Positions 23,701-35,728 of a stretch of 64,000 nucleotides of DNA are shown here, one piece after another (position 1 is the stretch's first letter; each line of letters begins with the position of its first letter). The stretch lies in the NCBI RefSeq assembly GCF_051622035.1, contig NC_135358.1, positions 12,716,001-12,780,000 on the forward strand, read 5' to 3'. Position numbers and translations under genes: made by a program. The notes under the pieces were generated by a model. That model ran no database searches. It was not told where the DNA came from and saw only the letters and a list, made by a program, of their open reading frames with translations. This stretch comes from Arctopsyche grandis. Taxonomy: Eukaryota; Arthropoda; Insecta; Trichoptera; Hydropsychidae.

Positions 23701-24300
23701 GACTGAAGAACTATCTTACGATGGAAATGAAAATGAGGCATGGGTCAGCGAAATCAAGGGTGGAATGAAGGTATAATTCATAAAGTGCAATACAAAGAAG
23801 TCTTAAATAGACCCTTACTTACTATTTGTTTAATGTTTGTTTTAGCTCACATACAAGGCAGACAGCAACCAGATAGGATTCTTGCAACTTCTCTCAGTCC
23901 ATGCTACTCAAAATATAACTTATCATTGTAAAAACTCTGCTGCTTATTATGATCGTACCGAAGAATCATACAAAAATGGTATTAAACTATTGTCTTGGAA
24001 TGATGCTGAACTGACAGCTAGGGGCAGTCACAGATTTAGATATTCCGTTGATCTTGATGAATGTCAGGTATTATTACATTAATAGTCAGTTAATGAGAAA
24101 TAGTTATATATTTTAAATACATAAATCTTTACGACTCAATTTGTACGTTTCAGTATAAGCGACCTGAATGGGCAAGGACAGTTATTGTCTATGATACCGA
24201 TCAAGCGACAAGATTGCCAATCGTCGATGTGGCCGTCAAAGATGTTAAGAGCTCGAAGCAAGCCTTCCGATTAAATATTGGAAACGTTTGTTTCAAATAA
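17705..24300 (+). CDS. Fibrillar procollagen alpha chain
   Basis: Extracellular fibril-forming collagen, complete, 1,542 aa. Twenty-four exons: 17705-17861, 17942-18019, 18088-18159, 18308-18439, 18554-18786, 18864-18990, 19063-19187, 19270-19476, 19558-19656, 19745-20041, 20110-20577, 20650-20811, 20992-21189, 21265-21409, 21491-21751, 21828-21961, 22035-22304, 22379-22594, 22666-22954, 23035-23220, 23292-23522, 23598-23770, 23846-24067, 24154-24300. Order: signal peptide ([17 protein letters not shown]); acidic Tyr-rich segment; six-Cys VWC-like module; Thr/Pro linker; 13-triplet minor helix; nonhelical segment; major helix of 337 Gly-X-Y triplets (codons from 18963 to 23168, one Gly-to-Ala); C-telopeptide; COLFI domain with six cysteines. 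QADDP resembles the procollagen C-proteinase (BMP-1/tolloid) site before DD. Insects such as bees have such genes; Drosophila does not. An acceptor-like TTTTAG lies 12 bp before the ATG, so a 5' noncoding exon is possible. Confidence 0.95.
18308..18439 (+). other. Half-VWC module exon of the collagen N-propeptide
   Basis: One exon encodes six cysteines in the order of the first part of a von Willebrand factor C domain (SC, then CSECMC, then VNC and NC). The usual closing part, with a CCxxC cluster, is absent and the next exon is a Thr/Pro linker. A VWC N-propeptide is typical of clade A fibrillar collagens. Confidence 0.7.
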
Positions 24301-26895
24301 GGAAGCCAGTTTAACAAAAAGTGTCTCGAAAAGTGAAAAGTGTTACATATAAGACTATATTTTTTTTTTTTACAAAAACAAGGGTCTCTCATAAATTAAT
24401 ATTTAAGTTGTGAACGCATTTATACTTAATGATAATTATGTTAAATGTAATATTGTAAGATGTATAGTAACTGATAGCTCACTGCCAAAATACAATATAA
24501 TTGTTAGTTAAATACCATTGTTTTCATTTCATTTACCCCACATCCTCCGGTTGAATTTATGAGAATATGAATAATTCAATTGTACTTGTCATTTTTTTTT
24601 ATTTTAAACTAAACAAAAGTACATGTACAACATATAAATATAATAATTTAACTATAGAAAATTCATCATACAATTTTATTACGTGTTAATGAACAGCTTT
24701 TTAATTAATATAAAATAAGTATTTCAAATTATCAAATCTGTAAAAAACATTTTTTTGTATGGAAAAAATTTGATATGCTAAATATTTCAAAATATTCTCG
24801 ATGACTAAATAACAATGAAATTTCAAATATTTGTTCCTGGTTTAATCAATTTTATTCCCAAAGAAAAGGGTATATTTAAAACCATTATTTATGAAATTCG
24901 GATTTATACATACATAATTCTGTAGAAGTTGTTACTTATATGTAATAATAACAAAAAAAATCTTAAATATAAAAATTATGTCGATTCATTTTTTGATGTG
25001 TACAATGGTTCAAGGCACCATACATATATTTTATATTATTCTAAGTATTATTCAAATCAAAATTAACAATTTAAATACATACATTCACAATTCTAACACG
25101 TGCAGTTCTTTTTTATTATTTCATATTAAGATTTTTTTACAATCTCTTAATTTTTATAGCCAAAAAAATGTAAACATTTCTATAACCAAATACATACTAA
25201 ATTAGTAAAGAAAAATAATATAATAAATTTTACTTAAAAACACTGAAACTCAATATTATATAAATTATGTGTCAAAGTTATTAAATACACATTCATGGGG
25301 GGGGGGGGGGTCTTTAAATTTTTGAATTGGATTAATAAATTCAGAAATTCCTGTTTTTTTAGTTGAATGGGATATGAGATTTTTCGATGATGCTACTTTA
25401 TAAATGCAGGAATTATAATTTGTGAATTTTTAACCATGCATATGGAACACAGTCATCTTTATAGCAAAGTCTCACCAATACACATTTCAAATCGTTACTA
25501 CAAAATATATTCAAGTATAAATGCATATACATACATACATATATGTATGTAAGAGTTGAAATATAATATTTGTATTCTATGCATAATAGAGACAAAAATA
25601 TTAATTATAAAAATAAAATATCTTTAAAACATGACTTGAACATGATTAGATCACAATCACATTGATATAAAATTGTTGAAAACCAAAAATAAATACATTG
25701 AATTTGAAACTACGCTGTGTGGTATTTAAATTCGGAAACTTTTGGTAAATCCCATTACACTATCTTCCTTACGATTTTAAAAACGATCAATGAAATAATA
25801 ATCAATTTATTATTATCATTATAAACAATACAATATTTTAAATACGTACACATTGGTGTATTGTGAAATATTGTAATACACATAAATAATTGACTATAGT
25901 GTAAATTAAATACATATAAATATATAATGTTAACTTCACTTTAGTAGTTTGATTTGTAAAATAAAAATAATATATAATACACACATATACAATAGAAAAA
26001 ATGTATATATATAATAAAATGAAGTAGTATCAAAATGGAATACAATAAAAAATAACATATTTTGTATCAAAATCATAATTATAAATGTATTATATTTGGC
26101 ATTTATTTAAATACGGTTCAACAATATTGTACAATATAAATGTCATAAATATTATTTATGTTATTAGTTTACTACTACTTTGTACATGAAATGTCAATGA
26201 TTTACATGTTAAAAATAGGCTTATTAAAGTAGTTAGAACAAAATTAACACAATCAATTAAAAATAATTATTATTGTGCAGACAATACATAAACGTATTCT
26301 GAGTAAATTGAGATGCAGAAAAATCACAATTTATGAAAATACTAAACTGCTAAATGATGATTTTTACAAAAAAAAAACAATTTTAATGATATCATATAAA
26401 ACTATATATGTGTATGTGTCACTATATCTTATATGTGATAGCAATTCAGAGATTCCAATGTAATTAGGTATAATAAATATTAATCATAAATGAGATATAA
26501 TATCATTTATCTGAAGTACATATTGATCACGCACACGCACACACATTTTATAATTACATACATGTTAAATTTACTAATTTACGAATTACAAACTTTATAC
26601 ATTATTGGTTTTGAGACAATGAGAAAATATCCTTTGTGATAAATATTACAATATATGTATATAATAAGCATTTCCTTCGTTCGTATTGTAGCATTTATTT
26701 TACATAAACCTCTAATATAAAAGGCGAAACCCTGAATACTTACAACAATGGTACTTCGTCAATATAAAACTAATTTCACACATACAAAAATTGTTCCAAT
26801 TTAAAAAAATTCTTTATCGTTCAGATTTATGCACAAAACACACATCAAGTGTCCAGATGAGACTCTCATAGTGATGTTTGAGAGACAAATATCAC
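24301..26895. other. Convergent intergenic spacer with both 3' UTRs
   Basis: AT-rich spacer between the convergent collagen and ACE-like genes. It has a run of 12 G at about 25297-25308 and ACATACATATATGTATGT near 25532. On the minus strand an AATAAA (plus-strand TTTATT at 26694-26699) lies about 200 nt after the ACE-like stop and is a reasonable polyadenylation signal. No coding exon seen. Confidence 0.55.
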
Positions 26896-29800
26896 TCATG
26901 CGTTTCCTTGTCTGCGTTCTCTTTCCAATTCTTTCTTGTGCTTATATCGTTTTCGGGCGATGACAATACCGAGGATAATAATGATAAGTGCTAAAACACC
27001 TAATGCTATCCAAGCATACTGTAAAGAAGCAGCATCAATTCCACCAGCCTGACTGTTTTCGCCAGTGTTGGACAAATCACTAGAAGATGCTGCCGGACTA
27101 CCTCCATCTAAATCTTTTGGTATCGAATTAGGATTGTTGTCAAGTTTAACAGTCGACTCTTCACTAGGATTGTTGACTGCTTTTTCTAAAACAATATTTT
27201 TCTCCAATTCCTTTTGTTTTTCAGTAATAATTTCAGATTCTGGTGTTTTGTTCTCGTCTTCATGATCAACATCGAAATTATCAAGCATATCGTTATCATC
27301 TTCAACATTTTTGAAATCGTTGTCATCAATGGTATCAAATTTTTCATCATAATTATGAGATTCATCAGTATTTGGATGCAATTCTGCCAGTAAAAATTCA
27401 GACAAAGGTTGAAAATAATTTAATAGAGCATTAGAATCAATATCAATTGGTGAAATAATAGCAGGCCATTCCTGAGAGAAACCCTTCGTCATCAATTCTC
27501 TGAAAATGAGTGGAAAATAAATTAGTTGAGTAGTATTTTCAATAACCGTATTCGCTCTTCAATGAAAATCTATTAACCACATTAGCGAATTATTTTAAGC
27601 AGTGATAAAAATACCTTATTTTTGGGCCTTCAGAAATATGTTCAATAATATCTTCTTCGTCTTGAATATCAATGGTTAGATCTTCTAGAAGTTGATATTT
27701 TAAAATGATACCCAAAAATTTTCTGAAAATTATGAACATGAAATATTAATTATATGCAAATAAAAATTAAATAACGTTAAGCCATAGAACACACCCAATG
27801 TAAGGTTTATTAGATAAGATGTATGGATCTGCTAAATAATCATTGTCAGAAGGTATTACTCGTGTTATATTTTGCCGTCTGTCTTTCCAAATAGATGTTA
27901 CATGATAGTCAACTTGCTCTACCCTCCATCTATCAGCCGCATAATAATAAGCTAGCCTGGAATACACACATTAAAAATTGTTTAAATATATAATAATTAA
28001 AATTGAGGAAAAAAAGGAAAAAATATAATAACATTACAAACCTGGGCAAATCTCTAAGTGCCAATAACATCTGGAGAACTATTTTGTTATTAAATTTTTC
28101 CTTATTTGAGTTAAAAACTTTAAGAGGAAGTACTCGCACGTTATTCAAATGATGTGGAGTCATTGCAAGAAGAGAACCAAGCCCAGAAATCGCTTCATCT
28201 AGAGCTGTTATAATAAAAACAATTAAACCAAACAAAACTTAAGCTTTCTTGAAGTCAAAAAAATTAACACCACTAAACCTGAATATCTATTAGCTTCTTT
28301 GAAGATATATGAGTTAGAACTAAGACTAGCCTTCAGTTCTGAATGTTTTACAGCCATGGCAGCCTCGTGAGCGTCCAAAAACAGAGGCAGTGTGGATTGA
28401 TTGCAACTAAACGCTTTTACACCATCACGGCAAAAATTGACCAATCTAATAGGGCATTCCTTATCGAACTTGGAATCACTAAAAAATATGTCTTTCAAAT
28501 CTTTTAGATTAAGTCTATGAAGCATGCTGCTAGCACTTTTGAAAGCTTCCTTCCCTCCAATTTTCTAAAAATAAAATCGAAATCATAAAGATATAAACTC
28601 ATTTGTATATTAAAATATATATTGTACATATTGTAAAATTTTAGTTGGGACTAGATCTAATAAATATGAAGTTTTTGAAAATGGTGATAAATTAAAATAA
28701 GAAAAAATATTATAACTATGTATGTATGTTTGGTTTCAACCAAGTTTTATAACACATTTAAAACTTTGAGTCCAAATATATGTATAGGTATTAGTCAGTA
28801 CTGCATTTGACTGAAATGTACATTTTTTATCGACAATAATTTCACAAAGATGAAATAGAAATTGAATAGGAAATAGTCTCAGTTGTAAAATATTATTCAC
28901 ACATATTTTGTGGGTGTATGTACATACATATGTATATTATTAAAAAAAATCATCATACCCTATTATGTAAATTTTTGTTCATTTCATTATAAATATGCAA
29001 GTTAGGGAGAATAACGTCAGCTACATTTAGCCAATCTTCTCCAAACAGTGAACCTGAAATCAAAATTGAAGTTATTGATTGTGTTTTTTAAAATATAATG
29101 TAATTTGATATAAAAATTACCAAGGAGATATGATGGAATAAAACCATCTTTCACCATCGAATCATCCTTTTTCTGGAATTTCATGGCGACATATTTTTGC
29201 AGATTCTCATAAAGAGATTCAATATTGTTCCAAAGATGTCCCGCTTTAATATAAGCATCATCTAATTCGCCCAAATTCTCCCAATATTCCTCAACAGTAA
29301 CATAGCCTAAAAACAAAAAGAATCAATAGAATAATGCAAAATTTGCTTTAACCGCAGAAAATAGTAAACATTAAAAACAAAAAAAAAACACCTTCAGCTT
29401 TGGCAACTTCATTAAGCAACGGCAGTATTTCAGTTTTCAACTTATTCCCGTCAGGCAATTTTTTGCTCCACGATTTTTTGGCTGATGACAATAGCTCACT
29501 ATCTCGTGACATAGCCAAAAATTCCAGAAATTCTAAAATAACGCATAAACACATTAAACTTTGAAATAAAAATATATTTAAAAAAAAATGACAATTGTTT
29601 GAATCAACTACTAACCAGGCATGGTACATGTTTTTTGTCCACATTCAATATCGGTAGCTGTTTGGAAACCATTTTCTGCCATTTCTCGAAAAGAAACCAA
29701 CTAAAATGTTTGTAAATAATTCAAAATAATCAAATATACATTTGAGTATTCATATTCAAGATCAATTTTATAAAATCTTATGTACCTTGTTCCATTTGTC

Positions 29801-29947
29801 GGTTTCTAAGATAGTGTCTCCAGGATGCGCAATAAGTTGAATCTTTCTGTTTATGATTGGATTGTCATGTTCGCCGGTATACTCAGCATCCTTCATTTCA
29901 ATGGCCTGAGTTCTAGCAAGATACCCAAATTTTTTTTCAGCTTCCAG
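26896..29947 (-). CDS. Ance-3: Ance-3-like membrane-anchored ACE pseudopeptidase (5' end missing)
   Basis: Peptidase family M2 (angiotensin-converting enzyme) ectodomain with a C-terminal membrane anchor. Ten exons in coding order: 29947-29786, 29700-29616, 29532-29392, 29306-29121, 29053-28959, 28564-28279, 28204-28042, 27956-27795, 27722-27615, 27499-26896. Phases agree, giving 663 aa. M2 landmarks are IPSYLLG, EANRYSALDEAISG (versus EGANPGFHEAIGD), KPYIGKFLG (versus VPYIRYF) and KGFSQEWP. The zinc motif HEMGH is HEAAM, and other active-site residues are changed, so catalysis is very unlikely. After the M2 core come an acidic linker of about 90 residues, a TM helix (YAWIALGVLALIIIILG) and a short basic tail. 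Drosophila Ance-3 is likewise a membrane-bound ACE paralogue reported to lack active-site residues; the name is an inference. The first exon(s), with signal peptide, were not found within the 34 kb upstream. Confidence 0.85.
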
Positions 29948-30764
29948 CTGAAAAACAGAAAGAAAAATACGTTAAAACGTATTGAATGGTATAATTTAAA
30001 AATATTGCTATTGTTCAAAGTTATGTAGTAGATATTTTGTATCGCAAACAAAGTACTTTAGTTAATTCATTTTTGCCAGAAGCTACTCTCATAAGTCATC
30101 ATCAGTGGCACACACATGTGTACTCACGGAATTTGTACGCATGTGTAAATTCTTTAATACGGCAGTCAACGTGTTAATTACAGGGTTTATTTATCAAGTC
30201 AAGGCCGCGGTGCGGTTTTCCCCTGTACAATAAGTTTACGGGGAGCTCGCATACAAATAATCATTAGTGAAGATCTCCAAAGGGTAGAATGGGGCGAGGT
30301 AACAAGGTCTCGTGGCCCAGTGGCCCCAACAATACGGCCCATTACGACCGAGGCCCCCCCGGCTTGGCCCAACAATGCTAGCCCGAAAGCAAAGGCTTCG
30401 CGTATACTTTTCCTCCTATTCGTACGGTAACAATGGCCGAGCACGAAAGCTACAATTTCCACGCGGCTTTCGGCGAGCGGGTTTTCCTTCTCGCAAATTA
30501 CTTTTAACCTATATAAAAACCGCTGTACATAAGTGTGGGCATTTTATTTGTTACAGGATTTAAAATTATAAAAAAATAAGGTTAATGTAAGTATGTATAT
30601 ATTTTTGGATACTCAATTTCGAATGTTTACTTGTTAATGCGTTCGTTATTACTAAGGTAGGCACTCAAGTGCTATTTCCCAGGTAAGAGGGGTTGCCTAT
30701 TGTCAATTTCTATTGTCCTACAAAGATAAGAGAGCAAAATAAAAATGGTGGAAGAAAAATCGAA
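29948..30764. other. Upstream region or intron of the ACE-like gene, with a GC-rich patch
   Basis: A patch with raised GC content at about 30170-30480 gives open frames on both strands (30199-30462 minus, 30312-30563 plus), none with recognisable protein similarity. It may be a transposon fragment. I see no first exon for the ACE-like gene. Confidence 0.35.
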
Positions 30765-31280
30765 TAAGAGTAAGCTGCCACTTCCGGTTGACGGATGATT
30801 ACCAAATTTAATACATAGCTTGGTATTTAACTTCTAGATATGAAATTTCAGTTCAATAAACCAAAAGGTTTCCGAGAAAAAAAAAAACCTCGATTCTCTA
30901 CAGTAAAAATATTGGGGTATAAAATTTATAATTTCTATTACATAAACAAAATTTTCAGTCCGATTTAATTATTGGTTTGGAAGATAATTGAATTCAAAAA
31001 CTTAAAAAAAAGAGGACACCTATAAGGGGAGGTACCATTTCCGGTCAACTTAAAGTATCGATAAGAATTTCAGTAACCGATACTAAGTTTCAGTTCGATG
31101 GGACTAACGGTGTTCAAAATATCCCCAAAATACACAGACACACACACATTTTTTCTAGATCATGAAAACGTGATCAGTAGTCGAGTCTGAATTCAAATCA
31201 TTCAAAATCTCGAGTTCGAATTTTCGCATGATCACAAAACTTCATCTATTGTTACTACGTACATAGATAAAGTAAAAGAC
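30765..31280 (+). repeat. Dispersed repeat, family B
   Basis: Interspersed repeat of about 500 bp. Its end half (31140-31275: TCTAGATCATGAAAACGTGA, CTCGAGTT, then CTTCATCTATTGTTACTACG) recurs in reverse at about 47335-47520. Two related internal segments (CACTTCCGGTTGACGG and CCATTTCCGGTCAACTT) suggest an internal duplication. It is probably the 3' end of a non-LTR element, but no coding was identified. Confidence 0.6.
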
Positions 31281-31716
31281 CCAAAAAGTAACAAAACCCC
31301 TCATTCCTGAGAAATAGAACCCGAGCGCATATCCTTATACGTATAAATACATATGGCCCTTAGGAAATTGGGGTTATGAAACCGTATGCGGTTTTTTATA
31401 TGAAAAACCGGGGTTCTATGTAGTCGTCACTTTAGGGCAGAGCATCGTAGCCTGGTGGCAGCGGCCCTTTTAGTACCGTATGCACCACTTTGATCTAACG
31501 CGTGCGAGCGAGATCGCGTGTGAGGAGAAAACCGATGTAAGTTAACGTTTTGTCACCTATGTATGTAGGGACTAGCTAGCGACTGCAGATAAAGTACATA
31601 TGTATGTACGTAGCTGATAAACTCTACGAGTCGTAAACAACGTGTTCCGCGAATACCAAAAGGTTTCGTGGCTTTACCTTAAGGCCTAAGGCCTTGGCTT
31701 TGCCTAAAATAAAACC

Positions 31717-31960
31717 AGCAGTGTGGACTCATGGTTAGCATATAGGCTTTGGAACATAGTAGCCGCGGGTTCGAGTGACATTTGTGACTCCAGGTCGATC
31801 GTTTCCTATCAGAGTTTGACAATTTATCTGATTTTCATTGAAACGGTTTCAATAAAATGGCAACCATTACAAACTTTTCGCAATTTTCGAGTTTTCAGCA
31901 CCTCGAATTTCGCTGATTCGTATGAAAATGCTGCAACATTGGTCTATAAATGTCTCGCAA
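31717..31960 (+). mobile_element. tRNA-derived SINE, copy 1
   Basis: A pol III A-box-like CATGGTTAGCATA at 31731 and B-box-like GCGGGTTCGAGTGAC sit at tRNA-like spacing. They are followed by a body shared with the copies at 44888 and 34991, including GAGTTTGACAATTTATCTGA and GAAACGGTTTC. Multi-copy occurrence plus split pol III promoter defines a SINE. Confidence 0.7.
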
Positions 31961-32285
31961 ATTCCAATTTTTTCGGTATCTCGAAATTTGACGATTTAAA
32001 AATAAATGCTCCAAAAATGTAAATTTATCCATAAATATCTCTATGATGCTTTGTTAAGAATTATTCTAAAAATTGTATATCGATGTTTGTAATTGGTTAG
32101 GAAGGCAAAAGTCAAAAACGATGTTTGTAATTGGGGTTTACCTTCATACATCATACGTATGTAAAAGGAGAAAATTGAATTTTGTGATAAAATACGTAAT
32201 AATTCATTTTATCAAAAGGAAATAACTTCAATCGGATTTTTTTTCGAGAATTAGAATTGAAACGTTCGATAGAAGAAAAAAAATT

Positions 32286-32370
32286 AGTGTCTGGGTAGAA
32301 AAATTGAGTAATATTGTCTGGGTAGAAAAATTGAATAGTAGTGTTTGGGTAGAAAAATTGAATAATTGTT
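32286..32370. repeat. Tandem repeat, three units of about 28 bp
   Basis: Three imperfect copies of a unit containing GTCTGGGTAGAAAAATTGAA lie just before the ACTAGC-headed element at 32408. Confidence 0.75.
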
Positions 32371-32407
32371 TCATAAATAAAATTCAAATTATTTATTTTT
32401 ATTTAAA

Positions 32408-32758
32408 ACTAGCTAAATCCGGCATGCGTTGCAATGCCACAATAACGCATGCAATTCCCGTTCCCATTTGTCGGAAAAACGCAGGCAGCGAACCCATTTG
32501 AAATAATTCAATTGTTTGTTTATTATACCCTAACAACGCAGGTGTTGCAATGTTTACCCTAACAATGCAACAATGCGTTGCAATGACACTCATTCCCGTT
32601 TTTCCCGTTTCCGTTCCCGTTTTTGGGCGATTTTTTTTTCACAGTAATCTTCCCGGACATGTATACAACAAATCCTGAAAGTTCCATCGTAATCGGTTGA
32701 GTGGTTTAGGAGACTATACGAGACAGACAGACAGAAAAACAGACATTCAATTTGATAT
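32408..32758 (+). mobile_element. ACTAGC-headed dispersed element, copy 1
   Basis: Begins ACTAGCTAAATCCGGCATGC, carries CGTTCCCGTT-type repeats and CTTCCCGGACATG, then GTAATCGGTTGAGTGGTTTA, and ends in a GACAGACAGACAG tract followed by ATATGTATA sequence. Other copies are at 35362-35728 (minus) and 49246-49794 (plus). The head-to-tail layout with a fixed head and microsatellite tail is a common arthropod interspersed-repeat design. No ORF. Confidence 0.75.
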
Positions 32759-34386
32759 ATGTATATGTATTCATTGGTTATTGGTTATTACTCCATATTT
32801 TTAGCATTTTGCAATAGGTTCACAATTATGCTAATTAGTACCAATTTTTCACATTCATCTACATATGTATATGTATGTATTTTTTACATACATATTATTA
32901 CTTCCTAACAATTAAAACATTATTTTTTTTATTTGCTAAGTTAACTTTAAATTTTATGTATTTTATAAAATGTTATAAATTATTGAAATCTTTAATTTGA
33001 AAATCTTTTCTAAAAAAATATAAAATTGTAATTGGTACTCGAAAATTAAAAAAAAAAAAGAAACACGTTAAAAATACGGGATATTGTGCATTTGTAATAT
33101 CTACATATACAGTTGCTTTTTTAAATGTATCTGAATTTAAATGTGTCTCATTTAAAGGATTTCAATAAAGCGTGCCGTGCCTATAATAAGGACATCTCAT
33201 CAAAGGCTTTGCAGGGCATTGTCGAATAGGCGCTCAAATCCTTTCCAAACTTCCTGCAGAATAGGGTAGTGTGACCAGAGTATAGGGGTGGGTGCCAATA
33301 AGGCCAGTCGTAATACATACATAGATTGGAATATCACACAAATATGTACATTCACTTGAACAAAACTTTATAAAGCATCAACATAATATGTATCCTATGT
33401 ACATACATATATGTATGTAGTAATCGAGTGCAAAATAAATTCAGAAGAAAATTTACCATAATAATATGTATTATTCGTCGTTTCATAACTGTAGCTAAAC
33501 TTTACATTTAGGACGAGTGGATCTATTATTATGACTTTTTCACAATTCGCTAAATGATCAGGCGGTAACCAAGCGTTCATCCGGCTCCATTCACACATAA
33601 TTGCGATCCATTGAATTTGGAAAGCTTCGATCGGTATTGTTCAGAGACGCTGATCTCGTAAAATACCGATCGAGATACAAACGCGATAGCTTTCGACCGC
33701 GCCAGAGCTTAATTGAATTTTAAGCTCGTTCATTGTGCGGTCGACAAAGCAATGGGGGTCACACCGATGATACACATATAATATCACAACTAGGTATTTT
33801 ACTATAGCCGTTTCCTATAATAATCCGTTTATTGTCCATATTTATAATTCACGACCAATCCTCTATCGATTTCGGGTCAGTAAGAAGGTGAATATTCGAG
33901 TGTACGAGATCACACTAGCGACCAATGGGAGCTCGGGTATGAATAGTCGCCGGAAACGATCTCGTCTCTACGAATCCATTATATTATATATTCATGCAAA
34001 TTGACACCTCTTCAGCATGCATGTCCATCGATCCGCCTGTTTGCATATTAAATTTTCGAATCTTAAATCAAATCAGAGGTTAAAAACCCGCGATTACCAT
34101 AAGCCTTCTTTTGAGATCGGCCTGGTTTTTGAAATGTGTAAACATATTTCATATATATTTTACTGATAGCATAATATTTTAGCGCACATAATTTATTAGT
34201 ATCGAGTTTTTCTCGATAAAGAGGTGATAAAGGAGAGGATGATTATATAGGGTTTGGTGCATCCGCTCTAAAATCACCAGATTAACAGAACGGCAGCTTT
34301 AAACGTAATTCTCGTTTTCTCGAATGATAGATTGCACATCAGATGACGAGTAACCTTTCGATGTGCACGGATGCAATTATTAAAAT
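32759..34386. other. No gene seen; GC-richer patch near 33600-34050
   Basis: AT-rich DNA with a CpG-containing patch (about 33600-34050) that lacks recognisable coding. It could be regulatory. Nothing else was identified. Confidence 0.4.
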
Positions 34387-34500
34387 GGTAGTTATTAAAA
34401 TTGAGTTGGATCTTTCTGGCGAGTTTAATAAGGCAAGATTCGGAACTTATCGAACTTATTAAACTCGCCTGAAAGATCCAACTGAATTTTAATAATTACA
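34387..34500. repeat. Short foldback element
   Basis: Arms of about 46 bp (34387-34433 and 34453-34500) are reverse complements, sharing GAGTTGGATCTTTC and GGCGAGTTTAATAAG, with about 20 nt between them. It is MITE-like or a foldback insertion; no clear target duplication. Confidence 0.65.
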
Positions 34501-34599
34501 TATGATGCACCGCATCCGATACTATACTATAGTCGATAATTTCACCCCTTAAATGAATTTTCCCAAGATCGAGACCCATTTTTGTGATTTAAAGGCCAG

Positions 34600-34962
34600 A
34601 AAAAAATGTTTAGGGTTATGTGGACGAGTGTGACTCAGAAGAGATGAATGGAAGTGTGTTAGATATGATAACGACTATGAATAGGTTCATATAGGATTTT
34701 AGGGAACATTCCCTATCCAATACTATATGAAGTCCTCTCTAACTCTCTTCATTTCAACCTTGTTTTGAGCAATTCTCATCCATTCATCTCACATTTTTTT
34801 CTAATTTTATCTACCCATCACCCTCGTGGCCTTCCTTGCACCCTTTTAAATTCTTTCGGATACCATTCGGCCATTTCTTTCGTCTATTTGTCGTCCGTTC
34901 TTCTAGCTGCTTGACCCACCCATTGCCATTTCAATATCTTTACTTTCTCTAATATATAATAC
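34600..34962 (-). pseudogene. Non-LTR retrotransposon ORF2 C-terminal remnant
   Basis: Minus-strand translation gives ILKWQWVGQAARRTDDK, then TKEMAEWYPKEFKRVQGRP and WVDKIRK. This is the typical C-terminal tail of insect non-LTR (RTE/Jockey-like, craniofacial-protein-2-like) reverse transcriptase ORFs. Several in-frame stops, at least some explainable as decayed CGA or TGG codons, show it is dead. Confidence 0.7.
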
Positions 34963-34990
34963 ATACATTAAATACAGAATATTTGTGACA

Positions 34991-35195
34991 GCAGGTAGGA
35001 TGATTGCTTTTTACAAATTTTTGAGGAACCGTTTCAACAATGATCAGATAAAATTGGCAAACTCTGATAAGAAACGATCGACTTAGAGTCAGAAATATCC
35101 AAGTCTAACCAGCAGTATTAAATATTAGCCTGGGATCAAACCCAATAATCTCTTGGTGCTAAACATAAATGCAACCACTGAGTCATACTGCTGCC
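34991..35195 (-). mobile_element. tRNA-derived SINE, copy 2
   Basis: Reverse-strand copy of the SINE. The head has GACTCAGTGGTTGCAT (A-box) and GGGTTTGATCCCAGG (a near-perfect B-box). The body includes CGATCGTTTCTTATCAGAG and TGAAACGGTTCC. The head directly abuts the long (AT)n tract at 35202. Confidence 0.75.
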
Positions 35196-35199
35196 TAAA

Positions 35200-35350
<151 letters not shown>

Positions 35351-35361
35351 TACATATATAT

Positions 35362-35728
35362 CTAAAAATAAAAGTCTGTTTGTCTGTCTATCTCGAATAG
35401 ACTCAACCACTAAACCACTCAACCGATTACGATGAAACTTTCAGGATTTATTGTATGCATGTTCGGGAAGCTTACTGTAAAAAAATCTCCCAAAAACAGC
35501 AACGGAAACGGGAAAAACGGGAATGAGTGGCATTGCAACGCAATCATTTCAAATGTTTTCGCGTCGCGACCTGCGTTGTTAGGGTAAAATAAACAAACAA
35601 TTGAATAATTTCAAATGTGTTCGCTGCCTGCATTTTCCCGACAAATGGGAACGGGAATGGGAACGAGAACTGGAACGGGAATTGCATGCGTTATTGTGGC
35701 ATTGCAACACATGCCGGGTTTAGCTAGT
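35362..35728 (-). mobile_element. ACTAGC-headed dispersed element, copy 2
   Basis: Reverse-orientation copy. Its head (ACTAGCTAAACCCGGCATG) is at 35728 and its tail, with GAGATAGACAGACAAACAGA, runs towards the (AT)n tract at 35350. It shares TGCGTTATTGTGGCATTGCA (plus-strand reading) and CCCGTTCC-type repeats with copies 1 and 3. Confidence 0.75.

Noticed and set aside
30199..30563. Overlapping open frames in the GC-rich patch as a possible first exon of the ACE-like gene
   Set aside because: No signal peptide followed by a donor of matching phase, and no M2 similarity.
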